Shown here piece by piece: positions 7,697 through 15,410 of a DNA stretch of 64,000 nt (the first letter of the stretch is position 1; every line of letters begins with the position of its first letter). The notes under the pieces were generated by a model. It searched no databases, was not told the origin of the DNA, and saw only the letters and a program-made list of their open reading frames with translations. Origin of the DNA: Comamonadaceae bacterium (GTDB lineage: Bacteria > Pseudomonadota > Gammaproteobacteria > Burkholderiales > Burkholderiaceae_C); assembly GCA_947448745.1 (NCBI GenBank), contig CANFOQ010000004.1, forward strand, positions 1 through 64,000, given 5' to 3'. The translations under genes and the position numbers were made by a program.

Positions 7697-8335
7697 TCAG
7701 CCCAGGCTGGCGGGCAGCAGCCCGGCAATGGCTTTGATCATTTCGTCTAGCGAGCGCTGATGCTGCGGGTCATCTGCATAAAACAGCAAATCGTGCGAAT
7801 ACCAGCCGTAGCTCAGCGCATGCGCCATGCGAGCCACCGACTGCAGCTTGTCTTCGGACGGGCTGTCTGTCGATTGGCGCAGGGCCGCGGCCCAAATTCC
7901 TACATAGCTTTCATGGATTTTGCGCAGCGCGGCTGCCGATGACACTTGCCGCTCCAGCAACAGCAGAGCGGTCCATTCTTGGGGCTTGCCAAAGCCTTCT
8001 TTGATCAGGGTTTGCAACAGCGTCTGGGTGTGCACGGCGAAGCTTTGACCGGCCAAGGGCGCGATCGCCTGCAGCAACTCCGAGGCACTGTCGGTGCAGC
8101 GTTTGTGGATGGTTGAAGCAGCCAACGCCCGCATATTGGGGACATAGTCATAGAAGGTGCCCACGCCTATGCCGGCCACCGAGACCAACTCGCGGATGGT
8201 GATTTTCTCGAATCCGCGTTCAATCAAAACCCGAACAAAGGCCTCCTGCAAAGCGCCCAGCGTGAACTGGGAACGGCTTTGAAGCGGCTTTTTCCGAAGA
8301 GAGGCGGGCTTTTTGGGCGCAGGCGGTTTGGGCAT
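7697..8335 (-). CDS. TetR-family transcriptional regulator
   Basis: 212 residues with a basic, proline/lysine-rich N-terminal tail (KPPAPKKPASLRKKP). The TetR helix-turn-helix follows: FEKITIRELVSVAGIGVGTFYDYVPNMRAL (about 42-71). The C-terminal ligand domain has no recognisable ligand signature. It ends 9 bp from the acyl-CoA ligase gene and is divergent from a small XRE gene. Two 13-bp direct repeats in that divergent gap are a candidate operator. Ligand unknown; fatty-acid response is one guess from context. Confidence 0.88.
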   Translation of the reverse strand: MPKPPAPKKPASLRKKPLQSRSQFTLGALQEAFVRVLIERGFEKITIRELVSVAGIGVGTFYDYVPNMRALAASTIHKRCTDSASELLQAIAPLAGQSFAVHTQTLLQTLIKEGFGKPQEWTALLLLERQVSSAAALRKIHESYVGIWAAALRQSTDSPSEDKLQSVARMAHALSYGWYSHDLLFYADDPQHQRSLDEMIKAIAGLLPASLG

Positions 8336-8380
8336 GTTTGGAATTCGAACACCTTTTAGTGCACTTGATCATAGACTTGC

Positions 8381-8413
8381 TAAACACCAAATTTGTCAGT
8401 TAAACAACAAATT
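8381..8413. promoter_or_regulatory. pair of direct repeats between TetR and XRE genes
   Basis: TAAACACCAAATT (8381-8393) and TAAACAACAAATT (8401-8413) differ by one base and are spaced exactly 20 bp, two helical turns. They lie just before the XRE ribosome site. This could be the binding site of either flanking regulator. Confidence 0.4.
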
Positions 8414-8424
8414 CAGGAAAAGCC

Positions 8425-8703
8425 ATGACAAAACTCATCTGGACCCCCGAGCACGGTCAACAGCTCAAGCAGATGCGTGAAGCCGCGGGCCTGTCCGTGT
8501 CCGAGTTGGCTACCCAGCATGCCTTGTCCAAGGGCCATGTCGTGCAACTGGAAGACGGCGGCAACAGCGCTTTTTACACGGCGGAGATCAAATTCACCGT
8601 AGGCCGCAAGCTGATGCGCGGCTTTGGCCACGACATTGCCCGGCTGAATGAGACCATGGTCAATGAAGCGCTGCTGACCGTAAACACGCCTGCAGCTGCC
8701 TGA
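8425..8703 (+). CDS. small XRE-type helix-turn-helix protein
   Basis: 92 residues. A cro/C1-type DNA-binding domain covers most of it: LKQMREAAGLSVSELATQHALSKGHVVQLEDGG (about 14-46), where the usual SxxYxSxLExG end reads SKGHVVQLEDG. The C-terminal tail has no known domain. A good ribosome site (AGGA) precedes ATG 8425. Its 3' end overlaps the convergent thiE by 44 bp. Target genes unknown; no toxin partner is next to it, so it looks like a stand-alone regulator. Confidence 0.75.
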   Translation: MTKLIWTPEHGQQLKQMREAAGLSVSELATQHALSKGHVVQLEDGGNSAFYTAEIKFTVGRKLMRGFGHDIARLNETMVNEALLTVNTPAAA

Positions 8704-9565
8704 CACTGGCGGCCACATCATCGGCCCCGGTGATGGCCCGCACCACCGCCACCGAACCCACTCCACTTTGCAAAACGCTGGGCATGGCGGTCAAGTCGAT
8801 GCCGCCAATCGCCACCAGTGAGCGATGCCGCATCAAACGCGCGTATTTGTTCAAACGCCCCAAGCCTTGCGGCGCGGTTTCCATGCGTTTCAAGGTGGTG
8901 GGAAACACCGCACCCAAGGCGATGTAGCTGGGTTCGTGTTGTGCGGCACGCAGCATTTCCACATAGCCGTGGCTGCTCAAACCCAGCCGCAAACCGCTGG
9001 CGCGGATGCGTTCCAGCGGCGCTTCTTGCATGTCCTCTTGGCCCAAGTGCACGCCATAAGCACCGGCCTCGATGGCGGCTTGCCAGTGGTCGTTGATGAA
9101 CAACAAGCTCTGGCTGCCTTGAACGGCTTGCACAGCGGCTTGCACCTCGCGCTGAACCGCTTGCGCATCGTCCGACTTGAAGCGCAGTTGCACCGTGGGC
9201 ACACCCAGCGCTACCATGCGTGCCACCCAGGCAGCGTCGGGCAGCACGGCGTACAAGCCCAGGGCATGCGGGCAGCTGGGAAAAGCCTTGGCGCTGGGCT
9301 CGGTGGACAAGCCAAAGTCAGCGGGCTCATCGGGCCAAGCAGCAGGGTCGAAGCTGCCGATGCGCTGGGTTTGCGCGGCCCAAGCATGGGCCACGCACTG
9401 GGCATCGTGTTCCAAAAAACCCAACAGCCGAGCGGCCATCAGGCTGGCGGCAAAGCTGTCGTCACCTTGCACACCTCGCTGCACATCCGCCAAAACAGGT
9501 GGGGTGCCGATTTGCAAACCGCCATGCAGCTGCGCCATGTGTTGCGCAAGTTCTAGGCTGTTCAT
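8660..9565 (-). CDS. thiE: thiamine-phosphate synthase with N-terminal extension
   Basis: 301 residues from ATG 9565, which overlaps the thiG stop by 4 bp. The C-terminal 200 residues are ThiE: LGLYAVLPD, PTVQLRFK, SLLFINDHWQAAIEAGAYGVHLGQEDM, IALGAVFPT, VAIGGI. It couples HMP pyrophosphate to thiazole phosphate, making thiamine phosphate. About 100 extra N-terminal residues include GDDSFAASLMAARLLGF, which looks like the anion-hole end of a ThiD/ribokinase-type kinase, suggesting a decayed fused kinase piece (inference). Usual ThiE length is about 210. The frame stays open upstream, but that part lies inside thiG. Confidence 0.9.
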   Translation of the reverse strand: MNSLELAQHMAQLHGGLQIGTPPVLADVQRGVQGDDSFAASLMAARLLGFLEHDAQCVAHAWAAQTQRIGSFDPAAWPDEPADFGLSTEPSAKAFPSCPHALGLYAVLPDAAWVARMVALGVPTVQLRFKSDDAQAVQREVQAAVQAVQGSQSLLFINDHWQAAIEAGAYGVHLGQEDMQEAPLERIRASGLRLGLSSHGYVEMLRAAQHEPSYIALGAVFPTTLKRMETAPQGLGRLNKYARLMRHRSLVAIGGIDLTAMPSVLQSGVGSVAVVRAITGADDVAASVRQLQACLRSAALH

Positions 9566-10356
9566 GCGTGGTGCCAAAAAGGGGTGCCCAACACGGGGGT
9601 GCTGGCTTGGGCGGTTTCTTGGGGCTGCATCGCCCCCGAAAGGTAGGCGGCGCGTCCGGCTTTCACCGCATTGGCAAAGGCTTCGGCCATGGCGGCGGGT
9701 TGGGTGGCCAAGGCCACGGCGGTGTTGAGCAGCACCGCGTCGTAGCCCCATTCCATCACTTGGCAAGCATGTGAGGGCAGACCCAAGCCCGCGTCCACGA
9801 TCAGCGGCACCTTCAGGCGTTCACGCAGCAGTTGCATGGCGTAGGGGTTGATCGGGCCCTTGCCGGTGCCAATCGGTGCAGCCCAGGGCATGACGGCTTG
9901 ACAGCCCACATCCACCAAGCGTTGGCACAGCACCAGGTCTTCGGTGCAGTAAGGCAGCACCTTGAACCCGGCTTTGATCAAGCGCTCGGCGGTCTCGGGC
10001 AGCTTCAAGGTGTCGGGTTGCAAGGTGTAGTCGTCGCCCATCAGCTCCAGCTTCAACCAATCGGTTTCAAACACCTCGCGTGCCATCTCGGCGGTGGTCA
10101 ACACCTCTTGCACGCTGTGACAGCCCGCGGTGTTGGGCAGCACCGGCACCTTCAGCTCTTTCAACAAATTGAAAAACTCGGGCGAGGCTTTGGCATGGGC
10201 TGTTTGCCGCCGCAGCGAGGCGGTCAGCATGGCCGGTTGCGCCAAACGCACCGCATCGGCCAGCACCTGCGGCGAGGGGTAGCGCGAGGTGCCCAGCAGC
10301 AGGCGGCTGGCGAAGGTTTCGCCGTACAGCACCAAGGGGTCGTGTGTGGGGGTCAT
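9562..10356 (-). CDS. thiG: thiazole synthase
   Basis: 264 residues, TIM barrel. Conserved blocks: SRLLLGTSRYPSPQ, PNTAGCHSVQEV, the Schiff-base lysine K102 in WLKLELMGDD, MPWAAPIGTGKG and DAGLGLPSHA. It builds the thiazole ring from deoxyxylulose phosphate, dehydroglycine (from ThiO) and sulfur carried by ThiS. Its ribosome site GGAGG lies within the last Gly-Gly codons of thiS, four bases away, so ThiS and ThiG synthesis should be coupled. Overlaps thiE by 4 bp. Confidence 0.96.
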   Translation of the reverse strand: MTPTHDPLVLYGETFASRLLLGTSRYPSPQVLADAVRLAQPAMLTASLRRQTAHAKASPEFFNLLKELKVPVLPNTAGCHSVQEVLTTAEMAREVFETDWLKLELMGDDYTLQPDTLKLPETAERLIKAGFKVLPYCTEDLVLCQRLVDVGCQAVMPWAAPIGTGKGPINPYAMQLLRERLKVPLIVDAGLGLPSHACQVMEWGYDAVLLNTAVALATQPAAMAEAFANAVKAGRAAYLSGAMQPQETAQASTPVLGTPFWHHA

Positions 10357-10360
10357 GGGG

Positions 10361-10570
10361 TCATCCTCCGGTGATGGGTGCGATCAATTCCACCTGGTCG
10401 TTGGCCGACAGCAGGTGGGTGGCGTACTGGCTGCGCGGCACAAACTGCAAGTTCACGGCTGCGGCAAATGGCGGCGTCACACCAGCCGCTGTGATGGCGT
10501 CTTGCAAGCAGGCAGGGGCGGGCAGTTGGTAGGCCACGTGGTTGATCAAAACAGTGATGTTGTCGCTCAT
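10361..10570 (-). CDS. thiS: sulfur carrier protein ThiS
   Basis: 69 residues, ubiquitin-like, ending in ITGG; the terminal Gly-Gly is adenylated and then thiocarboxylated to donate sulfur to ThiG. ThiS is normally 65-70 residues, so it is full length. It overlaps thiO by 4 bp and is followed by thiG after 4 bp. No thiF is in the window, so its activating enzyme (ThiF or MoeB) must be elsewhere. Confidence 0.95.
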   Translation of the reverse strand: MSDNITVLINHVAYQLPAPACLQDAITAAGVTPPFAAAVNLQFVPRSQYATHLLSANDQVELIAPITGG

Positions 10571-11661
10571 GCCTCACCTCCGATGGCCGCCTGCGTGGGC
10601 GCTGCGCTGTGCAACAGGCCAAACTGCTCGGCCAAAGTGGCATCGCCTTGCAGCAGGGCCAGCGCTGCATCCAGCATGGCGGGCGCGATCAAAAAACCAT
10701 GGCGGTACAGGCCGTTGATTTGCCACACCCGTGGCCCCAAAGCTTGGATGGCGGGCAGGTTGTCGGGCAAGGTCGGGCGGGCTTGGGTGTTGATTTCCAA
10801 AATACGCGCTTCGGCAAATCCGCTGTGCACGCTGTAGGCCGCACTCAGCAGTTCCAAGGTGGAGCGCACGCTGGCAGCCGACACATCGTCGGTTTCAATC
10901 TCGGTGGCACCGACCACGTAGATGCCGTTTTCTTTGGGCGCGATGTACAGCGGATAGCGTGGGTGGATGAGCCGAACAGGGCGGCTGATCTTCACCTCGG
11001 GCGCATGCAGCCGCAGCACCTCACCGCGCACCCCGCGCAAGCTGCGCCACTGGGGTTTGGCGCCCAATCCCCGGCAATCGAACAGCGCATCCGCCTGGGG
11101 GAAATCTGCTGGGGCATGCGGGCTGTGCCAATGCAATTCGGCGCTGCTGTGTTGCAGGCCCTGCAGCAAGGCGTCCAGCAGTTGGCGGTTGTCGAGTTGC
11201 CCTTCCTGTGGCAACCACAAGCCTTGCTGAAATTTCTCGGTCAACGACGGTTCCAAATCAGCCAATTCGGCGGCTTGCAGGTTTTGCGGAGCGGGCAAAT
11301 CAGGCAGTTGCTGGCGCGTGTGCTGCAGTTTGTCGGCAAAGCGTTTGGCGTCCGAGGCATCTTGGCGGTGCCAAACGATGACCGTGCCTTCGCGTTGGAA
11401 AAACACCGGTGCGGGCAGGCTGGCCAAGAGCTGTGGCCAGCGCTGCAAGCTGTACTGGCCCATGCGCACCACCGGCAGCTCGGTGATGGCCGACTCGGCC
11501 AGTGGGGCCAACATGGACGCTGCCACATGCGCTGCCGCGCCGTGGGCATCTGGCCCCTGGGCTTCAAACACCTGCACCCGATGCCCGGCTTGCACCAAAC
11601 CCCAGGCCAGCAAGCGGCCCATCAGTCCAGCCCCTAACACCACGCAATGTTGGGGGCTCAT
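10567..11661 (-). CDS. thiO: glycine oxidase, FAD-dependent
   Basis: 364 residues from ATG 11661. FAD dinucleotide motif CVVLGAGLMGRLLAWGLVQAG (about 6-26); DAAO-family end blocks YPLYIAPKENGIYVVGATE and ARPTLPDNLPAIQ, and INGLYRHGFLIAP. ThiO oxidises glycine to the iminoacetate that ThiG uses. It is the first gene of thiO-thiS-thiG-thiE, all linked by overlaps or tiny gaps. Only 26 bp separate it from the divergent thiD, which leaves no room for a TPP riboswitch on this operon. Confidence 0.93.
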   Translation of the reverse strand: MSPQHCVVLGAGLMGRLLAWGLVQAGHRVQVFEAQGPDAHGAAAHVAASMLAPLAESAITELPVVRMGQYSLQRWPQLLASLPAPVFFQREGTVIVWHRQDASDAKRFADKLQHTRQQLPDLPAPQNLQAAELADLEPSLTEKFQQGLWLPQEGQLDNRQLLDALLQGLQHSSAELHWHSPHAPADFPQADALFDCRGLGAKPQWRSLRGVRGEVLRLHAPEVKISRPVRLIHPRYPLYIAPKENGIYVVGATEIETDDVSAASVRSTLELLSAAYSVHSGFAEARILEINTQARPTLPDNLPAIQALGPRVWQINGLYRHGFLIAPAMLDAALALLQGDATLAEQFGLLHSAAPTQAAIGGEA

Positions 11662-11674
11662 GCGGCCACCCCGA

Positions 11675-11690
11675 CATAATCCGGTGTATG
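11675..11690 (+). promoter_or_regulatory. possible leaderless promoter of thiD
   Basis: CATAAT at 11675-11680 is a good -10 and lies 7 bases before ATG 11688, so transcription would start on or next to the ATG. No Shine-Dalgarno sequence fits in the gap. The -35 is poor (TTGGGG at 11650-11655, 19-bp spacer). Confidence 0.35.
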
Positions 11691-12545
11691 AACACACATG
11701 AATTCACCGGCCAATACGTCCGCGTGCTGACGATTGCCGGCTCGGACAGCGGCGGCGGCGCGGGCATCCAAGCCGATTTGAAAACCTTCAGCGCCTTGGG
11801 CTGCTACGGCATGACCGCCATCACCGCACTGACCGCCCAAAACACCCAAGGCGTGCAAGCCATTCAGGGGGTGCCGGCGGCGTTTTTGAAGGCGCAGTTG
11901 CAGTCGGTGTTGGATGACATTGGCGTGGACGCCGTGAAGATCGGCATGCTGCATGCGCCCGACATCGTCGAGGTGGTGGCCTGGGCCATCGACCATTACC
12001 AGCTGAACAACCTGGTGCTCGACCCGGTGATGGTGGCCACCAGTGGCGACCGTTTGATTGCCGAGGAAACCGTGTCGGTCTTGGTGCGCGAATTGTTTCC
12101 TCGCGTGCAGGTGGTGACGCCCAATTTGGACGAGGCTGCCTTGCTGCTGGGACGACCTTTGAGCCAGGTGCCGCAATTGCAAGCAGCGGCCAGCGATTTG
12201 CAAGCCTTGGGTGCGACAGCCGTGTTGCTCAAAGGCGGGCACTTGGAGGGCAACGAGGTGGTGGATGTGCTGAATCAAACCGGCCACGCGCCCGAGGTGT
12301 TCACCTCGGCAAGGATTCACAGCCCGAATGTGCACGGTACCGGTTGCAGCTTGTCCTCGGCCATCGCCGCGCATTTGGCGCTGGGGCACACCCTGTCTTC
12401 TGCGGTGGCGCATGCACGGCAGTACATATTGCAAGCCATCGCCACCGGAGCCCAGGTGCGCACCGGGCACGGTCATGGGCCGTTGAACCATGGCTTTGGA
12501 CCAGTGGTCATGCATGTGAAACCGCAACCGCCACAGGGCGGCTGA
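11688..12545 (+). CDS. thiD: hydroxymethylpyrimidine / phosphomethylpyrimidine kinase
   Basis: 285 residues from ATG 11688. Ribokinase-fold signatures: IAGSDSGGGAGIQADLKTF (17-35), GMTAITALTAQNT, LDPVMVATSGD, PNLDEAALLLG, and the catalytic HGTGCSLSSAIAAHLALG. It phosphorylates HMP twice to HMP-PP, the pyrimidine half for ThiE. Divergent from thiO, convergent with cytX (38-bp overlap), whose product probably imports HMP, its substrate. Confidence 0.95.
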   Translation: MNTHEFTGQYVRVLTIAGSDSGGGAGIQADLKTFSALGCYGMTAITALTAQNTQGVQAIQGVPAAFLKAQLQSVLDDIGVDAVKIGMLHAPDIVEVVAWAIDHYQLNNLVLDPVMVATSGDRLIAEETVSVLVRELFPRVQVVTPNLDEAALLLGRPLSQVPQLQAAASDLQALGATAVLLKGGHLEGNEVVDVLNQTGHAPEVFTSARIHSPNVHGTGCSLSSAIAAHLALGHTLSSAVAHARQYILQAIATGAQVRTGHGHGPLNHGFGPVVMHVKPQPPQGG

Positions 12546-13773
12546 ACCAAGCCAGCGCGAAGATGAAGGCCAAGGTTGGCAGGGCTGCACCGTATTGCGG
12601 GGCCCACGTGGCGACGGCGTGAAACACGCCAATGCCCGCCAGCCAAATGAGCGCTGCACCCCATTTCACCGAGACGTTGTCCGAGGCCACGGGGCCTGCA
12701 CCCAAGCGGCCCAAGATGACGCCGTACAGGGGCACAAACACCGAGCTGAGCATCAGCAAAAACGGCTCCAGGTCGTGCATGGGCAGCACCATGGCCAAGC
12801 CTGTGCACGCCAGCGCGATGGCCAAACCCCAGTGCTTCACACTCAAGCGCGACCACAGGCTGTGGCTGTTCACCGAAGCCGAATACACATCGCCATACGC
12901 GTTGTCCAATTCATCCAACAAGATCAATCCCAGCGCCAACAAACCAGCTTGCGCCAACAACAAGGTGTTGACCAAATTCGCATCGGGGGCGGACACGCTG
13001 ACCACCATCACACCCAAGGCATAGCACCAGATGTTGGCGATGGCAAAGCCGATCCAGCTGCCGCTCAGGGCACTGCGGCTGTCTTTGCCGTGGCGGGCGT
13101 AGTCGGCAATCAGCGGCAACCAAGACACCGGCATGGCGATGACCAAGTCGGTGGCCGACAAGAAACCCATCTCACCCGTGCCGGGGCGGCTCCAAAACGC
13201 CGCCCATCCTTGGGCTTGCAACAAGCCGACAAACTGGTAGCTCAGCCACAGCAGCGACAGCACCACCAAGGGCAAGCCAAAGCGGCTGACAAAACTGCGC
13301 ACCAAGCCCAGCATGGAGCCGACCATCAAGAGGGTCAGCACACCACCCCACAGCAGGGTGGCCACCACCGGTGCCACCGTCCCACTGCTGCCAAACATGG
13401 CCAGGGTGCCGTCGCGCATCACCACCAGTTCAAACGTGGTCCAGCCCACTAACTGCACGATGTTGAGCAGCACGGGCAGACGCGCGAACGCGCTGCCATA
13501 CACCTGGTGCATCAAACCAGCGCTGGACAAGCCGGTGTCGCAGGCGATCTTGGCCACCCAGGCCAGCAAGCCCGCGCCCAGCACCGAGCCGAGCACGATG
13601 GCCAGCAAGGCCTCTTGCGTGCCCATGGCGGGCACCAAGTACGCGCCCATTTGCATGACCAGCAAGCCCACGCCCAAAGAAAACCACAGGGAGGCGTGGC
13701 TGTACCAGCCAAAGACGCGTTGATCGGCACCCACGGGTGCCAAGGATGCGTTGTGTGAAGAGTTGTTTGCCAT
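12508..13773 (-). CDS. cytX: NCS1-family permease, probable hydroxymethylpyrimidine transporter
   Basis: 421 residues with about 12 hydrophobic segments and NCS1 (cytosine/purine/thiamine) features such as SLWFSLGVGLLVMQMGAYLVPAMG near the start and the WLPLIADYARHGKDSRSALSGSWIG loop in the middle. A TPP riboswitch lies in its leader and thiD is the convergent neighbour. Together these point to CytX, the putative HMP importer. It would let the cell salvage pyrimidine when thiamine is low. Substrate assignment is inferred from regulation and neighbours. Confidence 0.88.
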   Translation of the reverse strand: MANNSSHNASLAPVGADQRVFGWYSHASLWFSLGVGLLVMQMGAYLVPAMGTQEALLAIVLGSVLGAGLLAWVAKIACDTGLSSAGLMHQVYGSAFARLPVLLNIVQLVGWTTFELVVMRDGTLAMFGSSGTVAPVVATLLWGGVLTLLMVGSMLGLVRSFVSRFGLPLVVLSLLWLSYQFVGLLQAQGWAAFWSRPGTGEMGFLSATDLVIAMPVSWLPLIADYARHGKDSRSALSGSWIGFAIANIWCYALGVMVVSVSAPDANLVNTLLLAQAGLLALGLILLDELDNAYGDVYSASVNSHSLWSRLSVKHWGLAIALACTGLAMVLPMHDLEPFLLMLSSVFVPLYGVILGRLGAGPVASDNVSVKWGAALIWLAGIGVFHAVATWAPQYGAALPTLAFIFALAWFSRPVAVAVSHA

Positions 13774-13836
13774 TTTGTTCTTTCAAAACAATGGCAGTTC
13801 GGCGAGGCCTGCTGAAGAGAACAGCGGTGTGGGGCC

Positions 13837-13920
13837 ATGCTTCCCTGCGCGAGGATTACCTCAATCAGGTTCAAAGGGACTTTCTCAGCCTTGGTTGTTC
13901 AACCTCAGCACCCCCAGCGT
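13837..13920 (-). promoter_or_regulatory. TPP riboswitch (THI element) of cytX
   Basis: On the minus strand the conserved core appears in order: GGGGGTGC, CTGAGA, CCTTTGAACCTGAT, GGTAATCC, then CGCAGGGAAGC. These are the thi-box segments that bind the pyrimidine and pyrophosphate parts of thiamine pyrophosphate. It sits about 64 bp before cytX. No clear terminator hairpin with a U-run follows, so control may be at translation initiation (inference). Confidence 0.93.
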
Positions 13921-13921
13921 G

Positions 13922-13937
13922 CTTGCACGAGTGCAAG
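13922..13937 (-). repeat. small hairpin between fnr stop and the riboswitch
   Basis: CTTGCA, loop CTCG, TGCAAG, placed 10 bp after the reductase stop and directly before the riboswitch aptamer. No T-run follows. It may separate the two transcripts or protect the upstream mRNA end. Confidence 0.35.
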
Positions 13938-13947
13938 TGGCGTGATT

Positions 13948-14985
13948 CTAGACGCCCAGCAGCTTGTGCAGTCTGGGCGAGGCGGTGGTGTATTCGAGTG
14001 GGATTTTTTGGCCCGGGTTCAGGTAGGCCGCTGCGCCAAAGGCGGCCAAGGTGGCTTCATGAAAACCACTGAGGATGAGCTTGCGTTTGCCCGGGTAGTG
14101 GTTGATGTCGCCCACCGCAAAAATGCCTGGTGCACTGGTGGCAAAGTTTTCGGTGTTCACGTTCAACTGTTTTTTAGCCATGTCCAAGCCCCAATCAGCG
14201 ATCGGGCCCAGCTGGGGCGTCAAGCCCAACAACACCCAAAGTTGATCGCAAGGCAGTTGCAGGCTGCTGCCTTCTGGGGTGGTCAATTCAAGCCCAGAGA
14301 GCCGTCCTGCTTCGGTTTGCAGGCCTTGCACTTGGCCCACTTGCAGCCGCACTTGCCCCGAGGCACAAGCTTCACGGAACGCGGTTTGCAAATGCGCTGA
14401 GGCGTCCAAACTGGCGCGTCGGTGCACCAAGGTGACACTGGCCGGGCTGTTGGTTTGGCTGTCCAACACGGCTTGCACTGCGGCATCGTCACTGCCCACC
14501 ACCACCAGGTGTTGGTCTTTCAGTGTCAAGTTGTCGGGCATGTGGTGAAACACCTGCGTGCTTTCAAAGGCCTGCAATTCAGGCAGTGCCAATTGGCGTG
14601 GCATGAAGGCCCCGACACCTGCCGCAATGAACACCATGCGGCTGATGAACTGTTGACCCGCCGAGGTGCTGAGCAACCAGCCGCCATCGGCGTGTGCAGA
14701 CAAAGCCGAGACTTGCTGGTTCAAATGGCATTGTGGTTTGAAGGGTGCGGCTTGCTGCTGCAAGCGCTCCACCAGTTCGCGGCCAGTGCAAACTGGCAGG
14801 CCGGGGATGTCGTAAATGGGTTTCTCGGGGTAGAGCGCCATGCACTGGCCGCCCACCATGGGGAGGGCGTCCACCACGTGGGCGTGGATGTCTTGCAGGC
14901 CGAGTTGGAACACCTGAAACAAACCCACCGGCCCAGCGCCTATGACCAAGGCGTCGGTGCGGATGGGCGGGGTGTGGGCAGTCAT
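13948..14985 (-). CDS. ferredoxin/flavodoxin--NADP+ reductase, thioredoxin-reductase-like
   Basis: 345 residues from ATG 14985; an in-frame TTG at 15000 is possible. FAD motif VIGAGPVGLFQVFQLGLQ, then the Bacillus-YumC-type block GGQCMALYPEKPIYDIPG, NADP motif VVVGSDDAAVQAVLDSQ and C-terminal GIFAVGDIN. It lacks the CxxC of thioredoxin reductases, fitting the type-2 FNR family. It lies 27 bp after fdxA on the same strand and in line with the cys genes, so it probably reduces that ferredoxin with NADPH. Confidence 0.88.
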   Translation of the reverse strand: MTAHTPPIRTDALVIGAGPVGLFQVFQLGLQDIHAHVVDALPMVGGQCMALYPEKPIYDIPGLPVCTGRELVERLQQQAAPFKPQCHLNQQVSALSAHADGGWLLSTSAGQQFISRMVFIAAGVGAFMPRQLALPELQAFESTQVFHHMPDNLTLKDQHLVVVGSDDAAVQAVLDSQTNSPASVTLVHRRASLDASAHLQTAFREACASGQVRLQVGQVQGLQTEAGRLSGLELTTPEGSSLQLPCDQLWVLLGLTPQLGPIADWGLDMAKKQLNVNTENFATSAPGIFAVGDINHYPGKRKLILSGFHEATLAAFGAAAYLNPGQKIPLEYTTASPRLHKLLGV

Positions 14986-15012
14986 GGGCAGCTTGGCCAA
15001 GCCCAGCAGGCT

Positions 15013-15339
15013 TTAACGTTGCAGTTCAGACAGCTTGCCGGTTTTGTCTTTCCAATCATCGGCGTCAGGCAGCGGGGCCTTGCGCTTGGTGATGCTGGGC
15101 CAGCCGATGCGCGACAACTCGGCGTTCATGGCGGTCATGTGCTGCTGGTCAGCGGGCACATCTTCTTCGGCGTAGATCGCGTTGACCGGGCACTCGGGGA
15201 TGCAAACCGCGCAATCGATGCACTCGTCGGGGTCGATGGTCAGGAAATTGGGGCCTTCGCGAAAGCAATCGACGGGACAAACGTCCACACAGTCGGTGTA
15301 TTTGCAGCGGATACAGGCTTCGGTGACAACGTGGGTCAT
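15013..15339 (-). CDS. fdxA: ferredoxin FdxA, seven/eight-iron type
   Basis: 108 residues. Two iron-sulfur clusters are evident: [18 protein letters not shown] (9-26) and [17 protein letters not shown] (40-56). The spacing of the first motif, with a long insert, is that of [3Fe-4S][4Fe-4S] ferredoxins such as Azotobacter FdI. It sits between cysN and the reductase gene, 72 bp after cysN, all co-directional. It may carry electrons to CysI. Confidence 0.93.
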   Translation of the reverse strand: MTHVVTEACIRCKYTDCVDVCPVDCFREGPNFLTIDPDECIDCAVCIPECPVNAIYAEEDVPADQQHMTAMNAELSRIGWPSITKRKAPLPDADDWKDKTGKLSELQR

Positions 15340-15410
15340 GGTGGGTTCTTCAAACGAAGGGATTCAACAAAAGGGGGGATTTTAGGGGCAGGGCCAAAGC
15401 AGGCTTGAAA

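Noticed and set aside
11502-11687. Upstream extension of thiD
   Set aside because: It lies inside thiO on the other strand and has no kinase similarity; ThiD homology starts just after 11688.
13786-13836. Terminator hairpin as expression platform of the TPP riboswitch
   Set aside because: No stem followed by a U-run is visible; translational control is more likely but unproven.
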